NCBI RefSeq assembly: GCF_019399895.1
Contig: NC_091864.1
Location: 8,348,001 to 8,412,000, forward strand
Origin: Cardiocondyla obscurior
Taxonomy: Eukaryota; Arthropoda; Insecta; Hymenoptera; Formicidae
Direction of reading: 5' to 3'
Length of the DNA: 64,000 bases
Each line of letters begins with the position of its first letter. Position 1 is the stretch's first letter. The notes under the pieces are model-generated. The model saw only the letters and a program-made list of their open reading frames with translations, made no database searches and was not told the origin of the DNA. This document shows, piece after piece, positions 50,501-64,000 of the stretch. The position numbers and the translations under genes are program-made.

Positions 50501-53466
50501 GTGTGCCGTGCGCGGAGAAGCGCAAGAGACTACGCTGTTCGCGTACGCGCGCAAATTGACGGTGTCAACCATTCTGCGGATGACGTTTTGGTCCCGGCGT
50601 CGTGAAGCTGCTCCACGCTAATGTAACTGCCGTGCCCCGATCGGAAACGATCAACGAATCAATCATACGCGGTACTTCTTATCAGTCACCGCGAATAGTT
50701 CGTGCTACTTTTTTTTTTTTTTTTTTACATTAAAATGTTTAGCTTATATTGCATCCTTTGCCGCGATGCTATATCGATATAACGAGAACATTTTTGGTAC
50801 GGATAATAAGAGGCGAGAGTGGGCTGTTTTCTTGCTTGTCGTAGCGTGAAACAAGCACAATGTTATCCCGTGAAAAGGCTCGTCGCGGTAAACGTCGGGG
50901 TTTTCCTTTCGGCTGATCTCGTCCGCGGGAAGTCACCATAGAAACGTGACGGCGTGACGGCGTTGCGGATAACGCGATAACGAGCGGATAATCTTCCACG
51001 GTGAGCTGACTAAACAGCGATTACACCCTTAACTTCTCGCCTTTCTCGTACTCAAGAATTCTCGCCGTGAAGTTTAATGACGATAAGCGGCGGTACTTAG
51101 GCGCCCAACGATCCACTTTCCGCGTCGACCATCCGTATTACCGATATTATTCATCGAATAGGATTTTCACGGTGAGTCTTAGTCACTCATACGAATAATT
51201 CATCAAATTGGAATCAAGCAGCCACGTGAAGGCGTGGGGGGATTATTCTCGAAGATTTCCGTTGGGAGATAATAGAATATTCATTGCTTTCCTAAGAAAA
51301 AGCGTTCCCTATGAAAATTTATACGATCTATTCTTTCTCTTTCCAAGCAGCCTATGCACACGTATAAATTTATAACGGTAGCTTTACATATGTATTTATA
51401 ACATTACGCTTTCTCAAAAAAAAAAAAAAAAAAAGAAAGAAAGAAAGTGGTATATTATTTCAACAAACAAATGGAATAACTATTTTTATTTAGCTATTTT
51501 CGGTTTTGCTCAACTCCGCGTGTTTATGAAGGCAAAAGGAACTATGATCGATCATGAATAATTTGATTACAATGTTATAATTAATTTAAAGGGAGTAAAT
51601 ATTTCATAATTCAATAGTGACTTGTCGGAATGATATATGTAATGATTATATTTGAATGTTATAACAAATTCCGGTAAATTAGTCATTACGGTATTTACTT
51701 TAGCTACCCCGCTAATGTGCCCGATAAATTTGCAATAGATTTCCGCGGTTAAATATTCTGCTTAAAAATATATTTATTTTAAATACAGTTTGACTACAAA
51801 TGTAACGACGTGCTATATAGCGGGCAATTTCTTTCTCTCGTATAACAGAATATCGCATGCAATATTCTCAAATGCTTATTTAATGGCGGACAAGACTCCA
51901 TTACCTGCGTTTATACCCCATATCGCGAATTTATAGCACAATTAAGGCCAGCAGAAATCATTAAGGTTACTTCTTAAGATCCAACTTGAATCATAACATC
52001 GAACGCTTTTCGGTAAATAACAAAAATCCCGCCGTTCTTTTTTCCAACCTGAATTTCGAACAGCCGTTTAGCGGCACGGTAAAAGAAGTTTCGCAAATAT
52101 TTTTCAAGCGCAACAATTCTTTACTGCAATCGCAAAAGTCGCCGAGTCTAAAACACCCTCAATTCCCTTTATATTACTTTTTATTTAACCGCATAAACCT
52201 GAATAGCATTAAAGTGTCCTCGTTCCTTTTTCTTTATTGTTAACGTTGTTAAGCTTCCCGGGGTCTTCCTTTTTCTTGCCGCTCGATGAACTCGTGCCGA
52301 GTATTAAGACCCGAGGTAGATTCGAATTTTGTATTCCGCATTCACGTCGCAATTGCAGGGGTGCACGTAAAGCCGACGCGAAAGGGAAAAAGGGAACGTC
52401 GTTACGCCGGCGACATTGCCCGGAGGTAAGACACCGTCGCTATTTCTTCGCATGACCAGTAAGGAAAAACGTCGCGTTTCATATCATTATGCATATTTAT
52501 TGCCGGCTTGCGAAACGGCCGGCGGATCCCGGGGTTCGTGTCGCGGCCACCGGGTGGGCCACCGGTAAATAACGGGGCTTCCGGTGCCGCGGCCGTCCCA
52601 GTTTTAGCCGCGTTGCGGGAATAACAAATAAATACATCGGCGAAAAGTAGCTGCGGCTAAGTTATACCGCTCGCCCGGCCGTAAATAACGAAAGTTGCGG
52701 CGTTTATGCGGGCGCGTACTTGCGCGGGAATAACGTTGGATTCTTCTGTGCGCCAGCGGGTGTACGCGCCGCATGTCCGATGGACCGCGCAGCATCCCGA
52801 CGCGGGATGCGAAGATACGTCGTTTTCGTGAAATGCGCGTGTCTCTCGCTCGCCCTGATTGCGCGATGTTACGAGATCACCGGTAGTTTCTGCCGGATGT
52901 CCCCTCGTATTCTCGCGCGTCAAGGATACGATATCTACGTTTGAAGGCGCCTCGACGGCATAACTTGATAACTCGCGCGAAATATCGCAGGAAATGAAAA
53001 AAAGAAAAAAGAAGAAGTAATAAAAACACCCCTCGCGATTTATTGGTTTTATTATCTTCTAAAATAATAAAATGCTTTTTATGACGGATTCCATACTTGT
53101 CTCCCGTATTTCTGTAATTTATTTTGTTATCCCGCAAAACGTTTCCTCAGAGTGATTGCATTTATGATAAGAATATTAGACGTAGAAAAGAAAGAACCGG
53201 TCGGCGGCAAAAGCGAGTTTAGTAAATATTGTATTAAATATTTGCGAAATACGTTACCTCCGGCGAACCGCGGCGCGATTTAATTTACGGAAAATGAACG
53301 AGATGGAAGTTACAGAGGTTTGAAGTGGAATTACGGAAGCGTGGTTATTCCCTTCTTTCGCGAACGGATACAATTGAGATGCGTCTCTGACAAACGCCTG
53401 CGAGGTACGCGTAATTTCAAAAAAATCGCTATTCTCGATTGAAAATTTAGCTTGGCCGTTATATAA
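44543..53466. other. Intergenic DNA
   Basis: No gene can be supported. CpG-rich patches occur at about 47.9-48.7 kb and 50.1-50.6 kb. The first has a minus-strand donor GTAAGT at about 47846 and could be a promoter with a non-coding first exon, but no transcript can be built. Poly-T and poly-A tracts lie at about 49880-49899, 50708-50725 and 51416-51434. Confidence 0.4.
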
Positions 53467-53532
53467 CTTAGCTAGCCAGTCCGTGGTTTATCTCGTGGCT
53501 GTCTAGAATAACCTATCCAGGTAGAAAAAGGT

Positions 53533-53821
53533 AGGCATCTAAACGTTTTCCCCGCGTACTAGTTTATTACGCGACCTAACTTAGCTAACGCACGCTCGAC
53601 TGTCGTGGCCGCTGATCTCCAGGCCCGCCGGCCGCCGCCACGCGGCCTTCCACCACGCGGACCGTGCAACAATGATGGCTGCTGGCTGACGTAACACGCG
53701 CACGTGCTCGCAGCTGATCGCGACGGCCAGCAGTCCCGGAGGTCAACGGCCGCGGCAGTCGAGCGCGCGTTAGTTAGGTCAAGACGCGCAGTAGGCTAGT
53801 CGCGACGAAAAACATTTAAAT
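53533..53821. repeat. Long imperfect inverted repeat (MITE or hairpin-RNA candidate)
   Basis: The core arms are 53573-53638 and 53716-53780, about 65 bp each, GC-rich and roughly 80 percent complementary. The left arm reads GACCTAAC through CGCTCGACTG and GGCCG to CTCC. The reverse complement of the right arm reads the same with scattered substitutions. Pairing continues less well outward (CTAAACGTTTT on the left, TTAAATGTTTTT on the right) to about 53533 and 53821. Weaker similarity may reach 53.47 and 53.98 kb. The loop is about 77 bp. No target duplication is clear. It could be an old MITE, a foldback element or a hairpin RNA locus. Confidence 0.65.
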
Positions 53822-54474
53822 ATCTATTTAGATACATGGTCCGCGCTGGACAGTGACTAGACAAATTTTATTTCTTTTCTTTTTTAAATGACAACTTCAC
53901 TTTTTAAAGATAGTCACTAAATAATATATACTTTTTTATCATTTATGACTAGCACCAAGCTAGTCGCTAGTTAAGAAATATATTTAATCTGCGCGATCTA
54001 ACTTTTACCTGCACAATCGAAATAGCTTAGATGAATTTTCACTTGAGTGGTTTTTAGCTAAGAGAAAGGATTTTGTTACAAGCGTTTCTTGATTCTGCTG
54101 CATATAGGCGTGCGGTAACAAGAACGCCATATGACGTGTGTCGAATATCACGGACGCGTAGCATAGACTAAAACATGCTGGAGCACCTGCATATTCATAT
54201 GCAGGCCATATTCATGTAAATGCCAATGTGCACGCATTACGAGAAGCGTGTATTACACGACCAGCCCCAAGAGTGCGTGGAAAAATTAACTTGGTCGAAA
54301 GATACGCGCAATTTATTTGAAATTTGTATCAAAGAGCTCTTTCGTTCGTACTATACGCATAACCAAATAACAGAAAGAACTTTATATTTTTTATCTTTTA
54401 TCTTTTATCGACAGATAAGAGTTTTATTATTGTAAACTGAGCGAAAGTCCGTCAAATTTACCCCACAAGGGAAT

Positions 54475-54495
54475 ATACATACATACATACATATA
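54475..54495. repeat. (ATAC)n microsatellite
   Basis: About five copies of a 4-bp unit (atac), short and perfect. Confidence 0.85.
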
Positions 54496-57400
54496 TTCTC
54501 TTTAATATTACCTCCACTTACCTAATTTTACATTATTATTAGCTTTGGATTGGAACACGGATTAGCTTTGACGATTACAACGATAAATTTGTTATGAGAG
54601 AATGGCCCATAATACAGTATTTTGTCGTAAAAAAAAGAAAAAAGGAACATTAATCCGTTCGTCGATAATTATAACACGGGGGCAAAATAGAAGATGAAAT
54701 TAAATTGCCAATTTTTAATTGATCGAAGTAGGACAGGTGGAGACAGAGCGGACGTGAACGTTGCCGAAACATTCTACATTTGCACATTACGCGGGAAGAG
54801 AAGTTTCTTACCGGTTGGAAACGAGATGTACGTATAATGCAATCACGTAACCGCGCGTTTCACAAGTCGAAACCCTTTTGCACAGATAATATAAATTATA
54901 ACTTATAATTATGAAAGTTTTGCAATTAATTTGAAACGAGCACGCTCCCAGGATAACTGCGATGGCACAAAGAATCGCCGGGGCTGCCGCGGAGTTTCAG
55001 GTGGGATCCCGCGTGCAGTTTGAGCCACGGTAATTTCTTCGATTGCACGCAACGGCGGCAAGAAACGCAAGAGACGTAAATTTTCTAAGTGTTCACGCCA
55101 CCGGGAGGGTAAAACATTCCCCGCCGGCGCGTAAGTAAATAGAAACTGCAGCGGACAGGCAAACGGGGAAACGGGCGGCGGGGACTTCGACCTCCGTACA
55201 ACTTGCCGAACCAATATACTGCTGCGGCCGACTAAATGAAGGAACTTAAGTGAAAAGTTTGTCCGTAACCTACGAAAATACTGCAGTGCCTACGTATTGA
55301 AAACACGAGCGAAATACCTTAAGGGAAGTTGCGCACGGGGTCGAGGGAACGTTACGGGACAGACATCGCTTGTCTTTCCGCCGGTCGACGCGCGAAGGCG
55401 CCCGCGCCATGCCGCGAGGAAATTTACATCTTCGCCACTCGGAATACGAAACGATCCTTCACGCCGAGGATTTCGGAATCCAGTCGCGTTACACAGCTTC
55501 TGTAAAGGGCGGGACCTTTTAGCATTCCGACAGCGGATTTCGTTCGCGCGCGCTGATAATCACGGAACGTCCCTTTTCACGTTTTTTCTTTTTTATTTAT
55601 TTATTTTTTTTTTATTATTATTTTATTCTAAATATAATTTTGCACGACCGATGCGTATCCAATAGTAGTCTCATAATACTCATTTGCGGAAAATCCGGCG
55701 AAACGTTTGGTGAAGTAAAAAATTTAATTTATTAAACTATATTTTTATATATTGCATATTTCTAAATATCGTGAGAATTTGGAATCGATTAAATCTCGCG
55801 CGTTCTCACTTGTTGTGTCGTAATTCGAGTGCAATTTTGCACGTCAAGTAAATTCAAACGTACACGCTGCTTGTTGATTTTGCGTTGCACGTATATCGTA
55901 CAAGAAGATTAATTCTCCTGTCTCTCGGGCAGGATCAAGGCGCTCCTTCCAATTACGTAAATTGAGCGTGCGTTTTGGCGCCCATCGAAATTACGTATGA
56001 TCCATGTGTGGTGTTACTGGCGTGTACGTTCTCGCCCATGTCAGATTTCGCTGTTTTCTTCCAGTTTGGCAGACACGCTATTTGGGCATTAAGCGTGTGT
56101 AGGTGAACACGTGGTTTGCCGCCAGATGTGCACCTCGTTGCACCTGGATACAAGCTGTAAAATCCCACATTACAGAGATTTAGTAGTATTAGTGAGACGT
56201 ATATACGACTGGTGTAACATTGGTTATCCAATAATGTTGTCACACTCGCGGCTACTCGAACCGCTGCATCAATCGTGTCGATATTTTTAACCGCGGCGAA
56301 TAAATCATAAGGAAGATAAATTGCAAGTCCTGGCGCTTAAAAAATAATACTCCCAAGCGTTTAAATAAAACATTATTGATTAATATTATATGTATATTAA
56401 TATTTTTTTTTTTTGTATTATAAAATATTGAATAGTACAGTACGATATTTTTTTAATGCTATTATAAAATTTAGTTGAGAGCATTTAAATTTTACAAACA
56501 ATTAATATTTTTTTTTTTTACACGTATTATAGAGTAAAATCAAGCTCGCGCGCAATGAGAAGGAAACAGGAATTAAACGGAGTATCGATAAATCAAGTTC
56601 TTCCTTTATCTGTAAACCGCGGAGGCAGTAACGAGGGTGCAGTCGCCGCGTAATAGTTTATAGATAGACTAGTTGTATTTCCCTCTTGTTTCATGAAGTG
56701 TATAGCTTACGATAAGACTTTGCAGCCGGGTCTTTGCGAGGCCAGATTCACGGTACACTTTGGAATTGCGGGTCGAGAGAGTCGCATTTAACGCAGGCAA
56801 ATTGAACTGGCAAGATCAGTCGGGCGTACCGGGGCGCGATTTATCGCTAGATATGAATTACCAAACTTTTCGAAGAAAAATTAATTACAATAAAAAAAGG
56901 AAAAAAAAGAAAGAAAAAGAATTCTTGTTTACAAAACTATTTTCGTGGCGATATTTTAAAGCGAAATTTCTTCGGAGAAAGAAAACTTGTCGCTGTGAAA
57001 CTTTCTCCTCCGCTGTACATTTCTCAAACGTAGAATAAAATTTAGAAAAATTTTATTTACACTGCAACCGGCAGCTGCACACTTCGTCAAACGTGGCGCG
57101 GCGGGAAAGACTAAATGCGGGACAAATGTGAATTGTCGATCGTTTTCCCGACGTGCTCGCGATCTAAGCGGGATAAATGCGCGGCTCTCACGAGGAGAGC
57201 GTCGTGCTAGCCGAGAACGATGTGACTTCACCGGGGTGGAGAGGGATTCCCAACCTAGAAACGAGTGTAAATGTGCTGTCGCGGCGAGGTAATATCGCGC
57301 AAAACGGTGCCCCCGGTGGAATACGCGGACATCGGGGGAGTTTTAGGCCGCGGACTGCAGCTGCAATTCAGAGACGCGGAATGCCGCGACCGCACATAGC

Positions 57401-60400
57401 CGCGCGAACGCGGCGGGTACTTCTCTTCCGCGCGTTTCTGCCTTTTTCGCGATATAAATCAACTCCGGTGCTACCGTAAACTTTATTTGAAAGTACCAAG
57501 GAAAGATTTAAAGCCGTAGACAAAAATAATCTCGGGGTAGAAGAAGATGGGGCGGGAGGGGGAGGAAAGGGTGAACGGACGGTGAGGAGAACCGTGGGCA
57601 GGAAGACGGACGAAAGAAGGACGGAAGGCACGGCGGAGGAAAAGAACCGAGAGTTTTCCCACGTAGATAGGATACGAAGTAAAGTCGATAAGATGTATTG
57701 GACCGTGAACAACATTGGTTGCGGGGCTAACACTTCTTTACGCTCGCACGAGGCGCGGCGAAAGGGGGAGGGGGAGGCAGGGGTTAAAATTGCCATACCT
57801 ACTGTTGCCATTGTCCGCCTTATCCACCGAGGCATTTCTCCGTAAATGAAATCGAAAAACTACAATTGCGCACTTAAACGCAAGCGATAGCTGCATTTCG
57901 CTTATATGTAATATCCGTCCAGCCGAAAGGAAATTTGAGAAAACACGCAGGCAAACTCGTAAAATGGCAGCGATGTTTCTCGCTTTATTGAAATTCCCCG
58001 CGACAAAGAAACAAATATTCTGAGTAAATTGATGTCAAAGCTTGGTACAATTATATAAAGTAATATTAAATTACTTTTTTAAATGCACAGGGGTTTTTTT
58101 TTAATTTAAATTTTATAATATTATTGTAATTATTTTCCGTACAATTTTCTCGCTGAAATTTATAACAAAAAGCACATTATTTTTTATATTAAAAAATTTC
58201 TTTTTATCCCGTCGTATTGATTAGTGCATAATGCCTTGTGTACTTAAGCATACTTTGCAATCTTTAGGATAAATAACTCAAATAGCTCAAGTTCCACGTG
58301 GCGGTGAAATGCCTGCCTTCGTGATATCGTGCGCCTTTGTCCCTTCAACAAGAACAGCGCGAAGTTTCACTGAAGCGGCACAAGTTGTCGTCAATCTTGA
58401 GGTGACCTGCGATATTTGCATAAAGAAACTTTTACACGCCGAAGAAAGGGCGCAAAGGGAAGGGACTACGGCCAATTTTCCGCAGCGCGTCACATAACGG
58501 CACCCTTCATCCCGTAATAGCGGCTTTAGTATTCTTCAATTCCGACGCGTGCTCTCGAAGTGTCCAACAAATGCGAGCATAAATTTCGCGCATATTGGAA
58601 ACTCGAGACCTGTCAATGTTGCACACAATGAATTATGCACTTAAGAAACTTTAATACTTACAGTCATGTCAACTGCATATGGGACAAAATGTTATTTCTA
58701 ATTTTTTTTTTTCTTTTTTAAACGTCAAGCTAAGTGCAATGCCTTTCCATTCGTTCCGTTTGGTTTGAAAGGAAATATCAGATAAATAAAACTCTGTAAA
58801 TCTCAGTAAATCAATACCGTGATTTTCCAATAAATCGTTTTAAAAATAAACAAATTTGTATTAAATTATTTTCAATTAATTAATTAATTAATTTTTCTTT
58901 TTATTTCGATTATTACATGCACAGGATATACAATTTTATCGACATATCGTCTACTTCGGTCCACATTTAGGTTGCTTTTAATAATCTATGTAAATAGGCT
59001 AAAATGTTAAAATTCCACGCGAGGGTATGTAGTTCAGTGGAAATTGTTGCCTACGCATCGTTGGATGCTTATAGAATTTTAGAACCTTACACCCTTGTGA
59101 TATGACGCATACTGTACATGCACAAGAGAGTCGTTTTATTGCGCATATGGGATGGTTTAACTAAATTACTTTCCGCGTAACCGCTGAAGCGGTATGACAT
59201 AGCCGCATAGTTCACGGATCAAAGGTTACTGCCGAACATTCCCAGCCTTTCATGTGCCGCGCGGCAACTTTTCGTTAGACGAGCCAATTTTCCAGCTATC
59301 AGGATAATCGTTAATTTTGGTTTTCGTCACAGTTTATACTGTTAATATTCGATCGATTGTAATCTTTATAGATATTTGAATGTCATTTCACTGTAGCGGG
59401 AGAGAATTTTATTACGGGGTGCATTTAAATTTAATAAATGTTCTATTTTCTGCGAAAATGCACAAGGCGCATTTATTTCAAATTGTCGAAATTTTAAGCA
59501 ATCTTACACAATAGCTGTAATTTATGAGCTCCGATGCGATGGATCTATAATCGGTTTTGCTTTGAAACTATAATAAAGGTCGAGCATTATTAAATTAACG
59601 ATGCAGTGCTTGGGCCAAAGGCTGCGGTTGTAATCCGTTGCATCAAAAAGTCACGAGACCATTGGCGAACCAATAGAAAAACCCAATATGCATACTAATA
59701 TCGTTGAACTACGATGCTCCTGTAATAGTAGTCCAACTCCGTAGAGAGATAGCCGCAACTCCCCGCTCCATCTGTAAACTGAACCACAATCTCCGCGGGG
59801 AATTTCCCACAAGATACTGCGTGAAAATTTCTCATGGATTTAAAACGATTTATGCTGATTGAGAAACGTATAATAAAAAAAAAGAAAAAAATAAGGAAAA
59901 AAAAAAAGAAAAATGTTTTAATGCAGAAAAATTTTGTTTAAAATGTCGACAAAACACGTTATTAGATTTCCAGTTGGATTCCGTCATATTTCCGTCATAA
60001 AATAAATTAATATAATTTATACAATTTTCTGCACTTCTTCAAATATACGAATATTAATCTTGCAATCAATATTCAATAAGTATTTACAATACTTTTTACT
60101 GATATCGTGCTCTCGACTCGCATTACAAGTGTACGTACACGATGTATGTTTGTGCGGGATCAAAAATGTGTGGCCTGAAGAAAGCGAATGAAGGTGGAAT
60201 GCTTATAATAGGCAAGGGTGAGACGAGTGGCAGTATAGAAGAAGCACGTACGTGCCAAGATAGGTTGGATGGGGTGGACGGGGTGAAAAAGCCACTTCGA
60301 TGATGTATCGCGTCGGAAAGCAAAGAAATCGGGGTAATAGGACTACCGAAGTACGTGAGTAAACTCGTATGTAGGTGAGGAGGCGTAGTACCGCGCGTTA

Positions 60401-60599
60401 AGAACGGAAGATACGAAGTAGTATAAAAGAGAGCCTCCACGGTTGTATATGCAAGGTCACGGCGACAGAAAAAAAAGTCCTTGCACCTTCGCAAATACCT
60501 CGAGCAACGATGTTTATAATAAAAACATATCTGTTCCATTATGGAACATGGAGCTTCCATGTACTCTCCGTTACGACATAAAAATAATATAACAATCCA

Positions 60600-60622
60600 T
60601 TTTATTTTATTTTATTTTATTT
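60600..60622. repeat. (TTTTA)n microsatellite
   Basis: Four 5-bp units followed by TTTA variants in AT-rich DNA. Confidence 0.85.
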
Positions 60623-62960
60623 ATTTATATTTTTAAATTATTTAATTTAATTAAATTCTTAAAAATTAACATATTGCTGTAGAGATATAAAATTCGTGTT
60701 ATTTACAGAATTAATAAATTCTTATTTCATATACGAATAATTTAATACATAAATATTTAATTTTATTATACTTTACTAATTAATTTGCAAGCAGATTATT
60801 CTTACTTCGTTTTTCTCGTTGGGTTGTAACGACTACGCGTTAATGTATATATAATGCTTAGTGGTGACTGTTATATTTTACATGTCACGTGTGTAATGAC
60901 ATTCTACATATTACACAATATGACACACGTCTAATAGAAACAGAAACAGAACACGGTATTATAAATAATACATGCATAATGTTCTCGTGCATATGAATAT
61001 TTTAACAGTTACCTCCATGGAGTTCGTGCAAGTGGTGTGTTATTCGATAACAGTCGCGACAAATATGGCATAATTTAGGACAATATTTGCTTAAATTAAA
61101 ATTGCTCAGTTCATTAACGTGTCCCATCACTGAATTAACGTTGCTTTATTTCTCGAAGACGAGCGGTCGCGTGGAAATTTGATTGGTAGAACGAACAATG
61201 AAAACGGAAAAAGAGATAAGCACACGCCAAATTCTTATTTTTTTTTCTTCCCTCGGATCAATGCGCGATGATAAATATTACAGTATTTCATGTATATTTA
61301 TGAACGACATGGCGCATGTCGCGAAGTTGTAAAATTTTTTTTAATGCCGCACAGACCGGTGCATCGCTCGGCTAAAAGAACACCGTTTGCGCGGATGCCA
61401 TTAAGAAGGCTGAATGTCTTCTCGTAGACGACACGGGATTCCTTTCATTTCGACTATTCTCTGTAACAGCTGTAGAGCAGCCTGAGCGTCTGCAGAAACT
61501 GATGAGCTCGTTACATCAGTCGGTCGCGTATATAGTACGCTCGCTGACAATGAAACGGAGAAAGTGCTAAGAAAGGCTTAAACGTTGCGTTGTAAAAAAC
61601 CTCGCAAAACGTGACGAATTATTTGTAAGTCATTGTTAGATTCACAGCTTTGTCACACGTTTACACGATATTAAAATAAAAAAAAAAAAAGAAATCGCAC
61701 ATTGATTTATTCAAACAGATGTAGATAATCGTTTAACGTTTTATATAATTTCACGCGTGTGTGTAAAATGAAATATATTTAATATTAAAATCGCTGTTAT
61801 ACGTTTTATAATTATAAATTTAAAACGTAACTATAGTTCTCATTTCAGTTCTATTTTTTTTTCCTTTTTTTCTCTCTCTTTTAAATTCGTGCTTTGTAAT
61901 TGTCTTGCATCCTACTTCGTTTTATCTCGTCTTACTCGGCTGCAAAGATGATTCTAACTTGTACTTCTCGTGTCGGGGTTGTGTAACTTTGGACAGGATT
62001 ACCTACGCACAACGTCGCAGTTGCCATATAAGTTTATCTGAACTTTGATTAAGCTATATAGTTAGTTTCGATTAATATCAAGATACCTGATAGGCGAGAT
62101 TTACATTACAACTTGTCTGGATTTACTCGCACGAGATTTTGACCGGTTTAAAATATTGCAGGATCACCGTACCGCGTTCTGATAAGATACAATAAACGAA
62201 CAAGCGATCGTTAATTTAATTCGCAATATTGTTTCATTTTATATTGAACCGTATTAAGAACGGCAGTATTAATAAATTAATATTGTATTTGCATATTAAC
62301 AGAATGATATATAATATTTCCAGGAACAATGTAACAGTCGCCGTGTGCGAGCGTGGTGGATCAATTAATTGTAGAGTCAGTTTCCATCAATCTCGTGTTA
62401 CACAAAATATTGTTAATAAATCTAGCGGTTGATCGCAGCTGTACGCTGATATCAAGTATTCGTGATAATGAATTTAGCGCCATTGTCGAAAAGTGGAGTC
62501 ATAAAATAAATCTTGCCTGGTGTCGCGCGTCGGTGAGGGCATTTTATAGGCGTTTATTACGTGCTTTCATTAAAATCTTTATGAAATACAGCAGCACGAC
62601 GATTTTAATGGGGTACGTTATGCGGCAGGTTCAACTTTTCTCACGAGGCAATCAATAAATCCAAGAGCGCACGTGGCGCTTAGGTCGCCTGGAAAAATTA
62701 TTTATCGAAAAAATGTCGAGTAAAAAAATAAAAAGCGTGATGTTTAATGTTCTAAAGGAGAGCGTAATGATATTATAATAATCTATAAAGTGTGCGTGAT
62801 ACGTTATATTAAAAGTTTCGGACTATAAAGAGCAAATAATATTAAATCGGTCAAAAGAGAATATATTACGGTAGTATTATCGAAGGATGGGATATAGAAA
62901 TGGGTATTTCGGTCCGACATTTGAGATATTCTCGTGGAAGCTGGCTGGGGAAAAAAAAAA

Positions 62961-62979
62961 TATATATATATATATATAT
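62961..62979. repeat. (TA)n microsatellite after a poly-A run
   Basis: A ten-base A run at 62951-62960 leads directly into about nine TA units. Confidence 0.9.
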
Positions 62980-64000
62980 CGTTATTTAATTGGCTACGGA
63001 GGTTGGGCGGGAAAACGGTAAAATTTAGAACGTCGCGTTGCGAAGGGTGTATTTGCTAGCGAGCGTCAACAGTCGTTCGTGCGAGTTTTCGAAGAGATGG
63101 GTGCACCAGCTACACCGACTACATAGAGGTGCTCTCCGGGTAGGTACGTGGGCCCCGAAGGTGGTGAACGAGGACGGTTTGAAACGCCGGTCGGTATGCG
63201 GCGTATTACCCTCCCATTTCCGTAATGTCATTCGTTGGGGCGAAGTGGCTTCGAACATCAAAAGGTGGAATATTTTCTGATGGAAAAAGTGCGCCCCCTC
63301 GCCGCGCCGCTCGCAAAGGAAACCTGCAGAGAAACCCCCTGCGCGCGAGGTCCCCCGCATGAAAGAGGGGCTCTCTAATAGAAATAAACCCGGGGCATTC
63401 GTATTTTCATAAACTTTCCGCGCGCGGTCTATCCGCGCCATATCCGGACGGATAGGCGCGTTAAAAGCGTCTGCGCTTTTTTTCGCGTACCGGCTTCTAA
63501 CGCCGGGTCTCGAGCGGGTAAAGTTTCCCAGCATTTTCCAGGAACGTGGAGTGGCCCGGCGGAGAAGCCGACTGCGCGGGCCGAGCCACATCAAACGAAC
63601 TGTCTAACGAGCATTATATCTATATATCGCGGTTACATCGCGGGGCGAGAAGTGCGTGCGAGAGGCGAGCATCGGAGATCCCGGAATATAAATTGGAGAA
63701 TGAGTGGCCTTACGCAAGAGCGTTTTAAAAGGGCACGTCAAACGCACGCTGGCTCCTCTGCGAATTAACACTTTCTACATTTTTTTCTTTTTTTTTTTTT
63801 TGAAAGGCACATCGTCGTAATTCGCGATGCGGTCGTGCGCTCTTGCCGCCTTTCGAAAATACTCGCAGTGCGAAATGCGAGTTAAAGTAACAGTACGTTT
63901 CTATTTTATCAATGACTTTAATTGTCGCAATTAATTCTAAGCATGTTCGTGATAGTCTATAATAGTCGCCGTGACGAAAAGTATCGTAAGTTTACATAAG

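Larger units (their letters stand above)
53822..64000. other. Intergenic DNA to the window end
   Basis: No gene can be supported. Frames such as 57368-57835, 60123-60560 and 63025-63594 on minus have no recognisable motif and are mostly in CpG-rich or purine-rich DNA. Low-complexity tracts include TAAT repeats at about 58876-58892, (TTTTA)n at 60600-60622 and (TA)n at 62961-62979. Confidence 0.45.

Noticed and set aside
59020..59095. tRNA-Gly-like stretch with GTAGTTCAGTGG and matching GGGT/ACCC ends
   Set aside because: The anticodon and T arms do not form and the box B core is missing, so it is not a tRNA gene.
63025..63594. 189-codon minus-strand frame
   Set aside because: No family motif, biased composition in CpG-rich DNA, and no convincing start or splice context.

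Overview
This window looks like nuclear DNA of an insect, most likely a hymenopteran and plausibly an ant. The genes are small and split by short GT-AG introns, with TATA and initiator promoters. Intergenic DNA is long, CpG-rich in places, and full of poly-A/T tracts and microsatellites. The takeout/JHBP and proline-rich cuticle-type genes are insect-specific types. There are no bacterial operons, rRNA genes, CRISPR arrays or intact tRNA genes that I could find. All well-supported protein genes lie on the minus strand.

Layout. 1-12.9 kb: gene-poor DNA with microsatellites and one tRNA-like relic. 12.94-14.59 kb: a segment bounded by 51-bp inverted repeats that match at 50 of 51 positions and are flanked by TA; it contains a BEL/Pao retrotransposon fragment. 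14.84-15.34 kb: first coding exon of a SAM-domain gene related to SAMD5/SASH1, with a CpG-rich upstream region to about 17.1 kb; its later exons are not visible. 20.5-21.1 kb: two phase-compatible exons of a possible small secreted protein. 22.35-23.81 kb: a complete two-exon gene for a secreted Gly/His/Tyr- and Val-Pro-rich structural protein of cuticle (Vajk-like) type. 24.7 kb: one possible first coding exon. 27.97-29.3 kb: diverged repeats carrying TATA and CCAAT promoter-like modules. 29.43-29.75 kb: a tandem pair with 161-bp period. 30.4-31.2 kb: a plus-strand series of short exons in which one exon-plus-intron unit is duplicated with splice sites intact. 41.42-44.49 kb: two complete five-exon takeout/JHBP genes in tandem. 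53.5-53.8 kb: a long imperfect inverted repeat. The rest to 64 kb is intergenic as far as I can see.

The takeout pair probably encodes secreted carriers of small hydrophobic ligands. Their exon lengths are almost identical (73/87/270/159/149 and 73/87/267/159/149), which points to tandem duplication. The cuticle-type gene and the possible small secreted protein are extracellular products on the same strand; no shared pathway can be read from the sequence. Gene models were built by hand from reading frames and splice signals. No database search or RNA evidence was available, so names rest on recognised motifs.
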